64,000 nt of DNA from an uncultured Methanobrevibacter sp. (GTDB lineage Archaea; Methanobacteriota; Methanobacteria; Methanobacteriales; Methanobacteriaceae): positions 32,187 to 96,186 of the forward strand of contig ONJC01000015.1 in the NCBI GenBank assembly GCA_900318035.1, in the 5' to 3' direction. Below, piece by piece: positions 63,350 through 64,000 of the stretch. The first letter of the stretch is position 1. Each line of letters begins with the position of its first letter. Position numbers and translations under genes: made by a program. A model generated the notes under the pieces. That model did no database searches. It saw nothing but the letters and a program-made list of their open reading frames with translations, and had not been told where the DNA came from.

Positions 63350-64000
63350 GCTTTATTTCTAAAATACTGGGAAATGATGATGAGGAATTCCTGGAAGTTA
63401 GAGTTGACAGGGAAGTTCTGGAATCTGTAATCTATTATGCAAAGCAGGCATATCCAAATGAATTTTTGGCATTCTTTGACGGCCAGATTAAGGACAAAAT
63501 ATTGTACATCACCAGTTTGATATTTGTACCTGGCGAAACATGCGAAACAGGTGCAGTTGTTCACACGGAGCTGATTCCAATGAACACCAAATATTTCGGA
63601 TCCGTTCACTCACACCCGGGGCCAAGCGCAATGCCGTCTCCTGCCGATTTAAAAACATTTTCCAGACACGGGTACTTTCACATGATTGTGTGTCTGCCTT
63701 ATAGTATGGAGACATTCAGGTCATATGACCGTTATGGACAGCCTTTAGGTTATAGTGTCGGAGATTATAGCTATCTGGTTGACGATAATCACGGTGACTT
63801 TTTCGATGAGCATGATGTCGTAACCGATGAGGATGAGTTCAAACCGGGATTTTTCGATGAGGACGATGACGAATTTTTCAAAAGTCTTGATGAAGAAAGA
63901 AAATATCAATACAGCGATTTTGAAAAGCGAAATCAGCCACAAAATCATGTATTAAAAATAGAAATTAACTCCGACGGCAGCATAAAAAGAATATCAAAAG
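63346..64000 (+). CDS. JAMM/MPN metalloprotease-like protein (partial)
   Basis: The gene starts at the ATG at 63346, overlapping the Thg1-like stop, and is still open at the window end (218 codons visible). It has the JAMM motif: Glu in YPNEFLAFFDG (E39), H88 and H90 in GSVHSHPGPSA and D101 in PSPADLK. An acidic region follows (about residues 145-185, with many Asp/Glu and a FFDEDDDEFF stretch). JAMM proteins cleave isopeptide bonds of ubiquitin-like proteins (SAMPs) in archaea. Another strand pair near the end (KIEINSDGSIKR) may begin a further domain. Incomplete. Confidence 0.88.
   Translation, partial: MSFISKILGNDDEEFLEVRVDREVLESVIYYAKQAYPNEFLAFFDGQIKDKILYITSLIFVPGETCETGAVVHTELIPMNTKYFGSVHSHPGPSAMPSPADLKTFSRHGYFHMIVCLPYSMETFRSYDRYGQPLGYSVGDYSYLVDDNHGDFFDEHDVVTDEDEFKPGFFDEDDDEFFKSLDEERKYQYSDFEKRNQPQNHVLKIEINSDGSIKRISK

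Noticed and set aside
1..64000. tRNA, rRNA or CRISPR loci
   Set aside because: I looked through the intergenic gaps for T-loop type motifs and repeat-spacer structure by eye and found none; a dedicated scan was not possible.

Overview
The window reads as chromosomal DNA of a methanogenic archaeon of the order Methanobacteriales, most likely a Methanobrevibacter species. The base composition is very AT-rich. The information-processing genes are archaeal: MCM, NMD3, aIF2-beta, an archaeal-type TyrRS, Lhr, NucS, a Thg1-like protein and PurP. A TfuA/YcaO pair of the kind that thioamidates methyl-coenzyme M reductase is present, together with families common in this genus (DUF4013, DUF5518, adhesin-like beta-helix fragments, TMEM175-like channels, class III signal peptides). 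I assign the genus by pattern recognition, not by a database search.

Layout. 0-0.4 kb: a decayed IS605-type TnpB tail with its right-end hairpin. 0.5-7.4 kb: a leftward block of two tandem U32 proteins and a MutS2-like ATPase, divergent from tmk (7.5-8.1 kb). 8.2-10.8 kb: a leftward translation operon aIF2-beta, NMD3, TyrRS and a 68-aa protein. 11.3-12.1 kb: a secreted acetolactate decarboxylase-like protein. 12.3-20.7 kb: MCM, a phosphodiesterase and FtsJ/RlmE pair, purP, two membrane proteins and an Lhr helicase. 21-25.9 kb: an SDR dehydrogenase, a HEAT-repeat protein, a nitrilase, a zinc-ribbon membrane protein and NucS. 25.9-29.2 kb: three tandem MetX-like alpha/beta-hydrolase genes with a small unknown gene; the only copy with a recognisable catalytic triad is broken, and the two intact copies have lost the nucleophile.

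29.2-32.7 kb holds the operon RNase Z, MscS channel, nadA and the divergent nadC. 32.7-38.7 kb: a short SNF2 helicase and carAB. 38.8-42.5 kb: a zinc-ribbon protein, an amidohydrolase, a universal stress protein and a CBS protein. 42.7-45.2 kb: the operon M50 protease, ycaO, tfuA. 45.3-49.9 kb: a DUF4013-like gene interrupted by an in-frame TAG, an M24 peptidase, a DUF2207-like protein, a phosphopantetheinyl transferase and an RsbV/RsbW-like pair. 50.2 kb: a fragment resembling the start of an IscB/RRXRR protein. 50.4-58.9 kb is membrane- and surface-related: TrkH, secreted proteins, DUF4013 proteins, an adhesin remnant, a TadC-like protein with a class III signal protein, a Cna-like wall protein and two TMEM175-like genes. 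59-64 kb: lactaldehyde dehydrogenase, an RNA-binding EMAP-domain protein, a PRC-barrel protein, and the overlapping chain nadX, Thg1-like gene, JAMM protease that runs off the end.

The de novo NAD route from aspartate is complete in the window as far as its three specific early steps go (nadX, nadA, nadC, at separate loci). Carbamoyl phosphate synthesis (carAB) and a late purine step (purP) are also here. No tRNA, rRNA, CRISPR array or replication origin was recognised. The most unusual parts are the MetX-like cluster, the traces of both TnpB and IscB-type nucleases, the M50-YcaO-TfuA operon, the sigma-regulator-like pair in an organism class without sigma factors, and the orphan TadC/class III signal protein pair.
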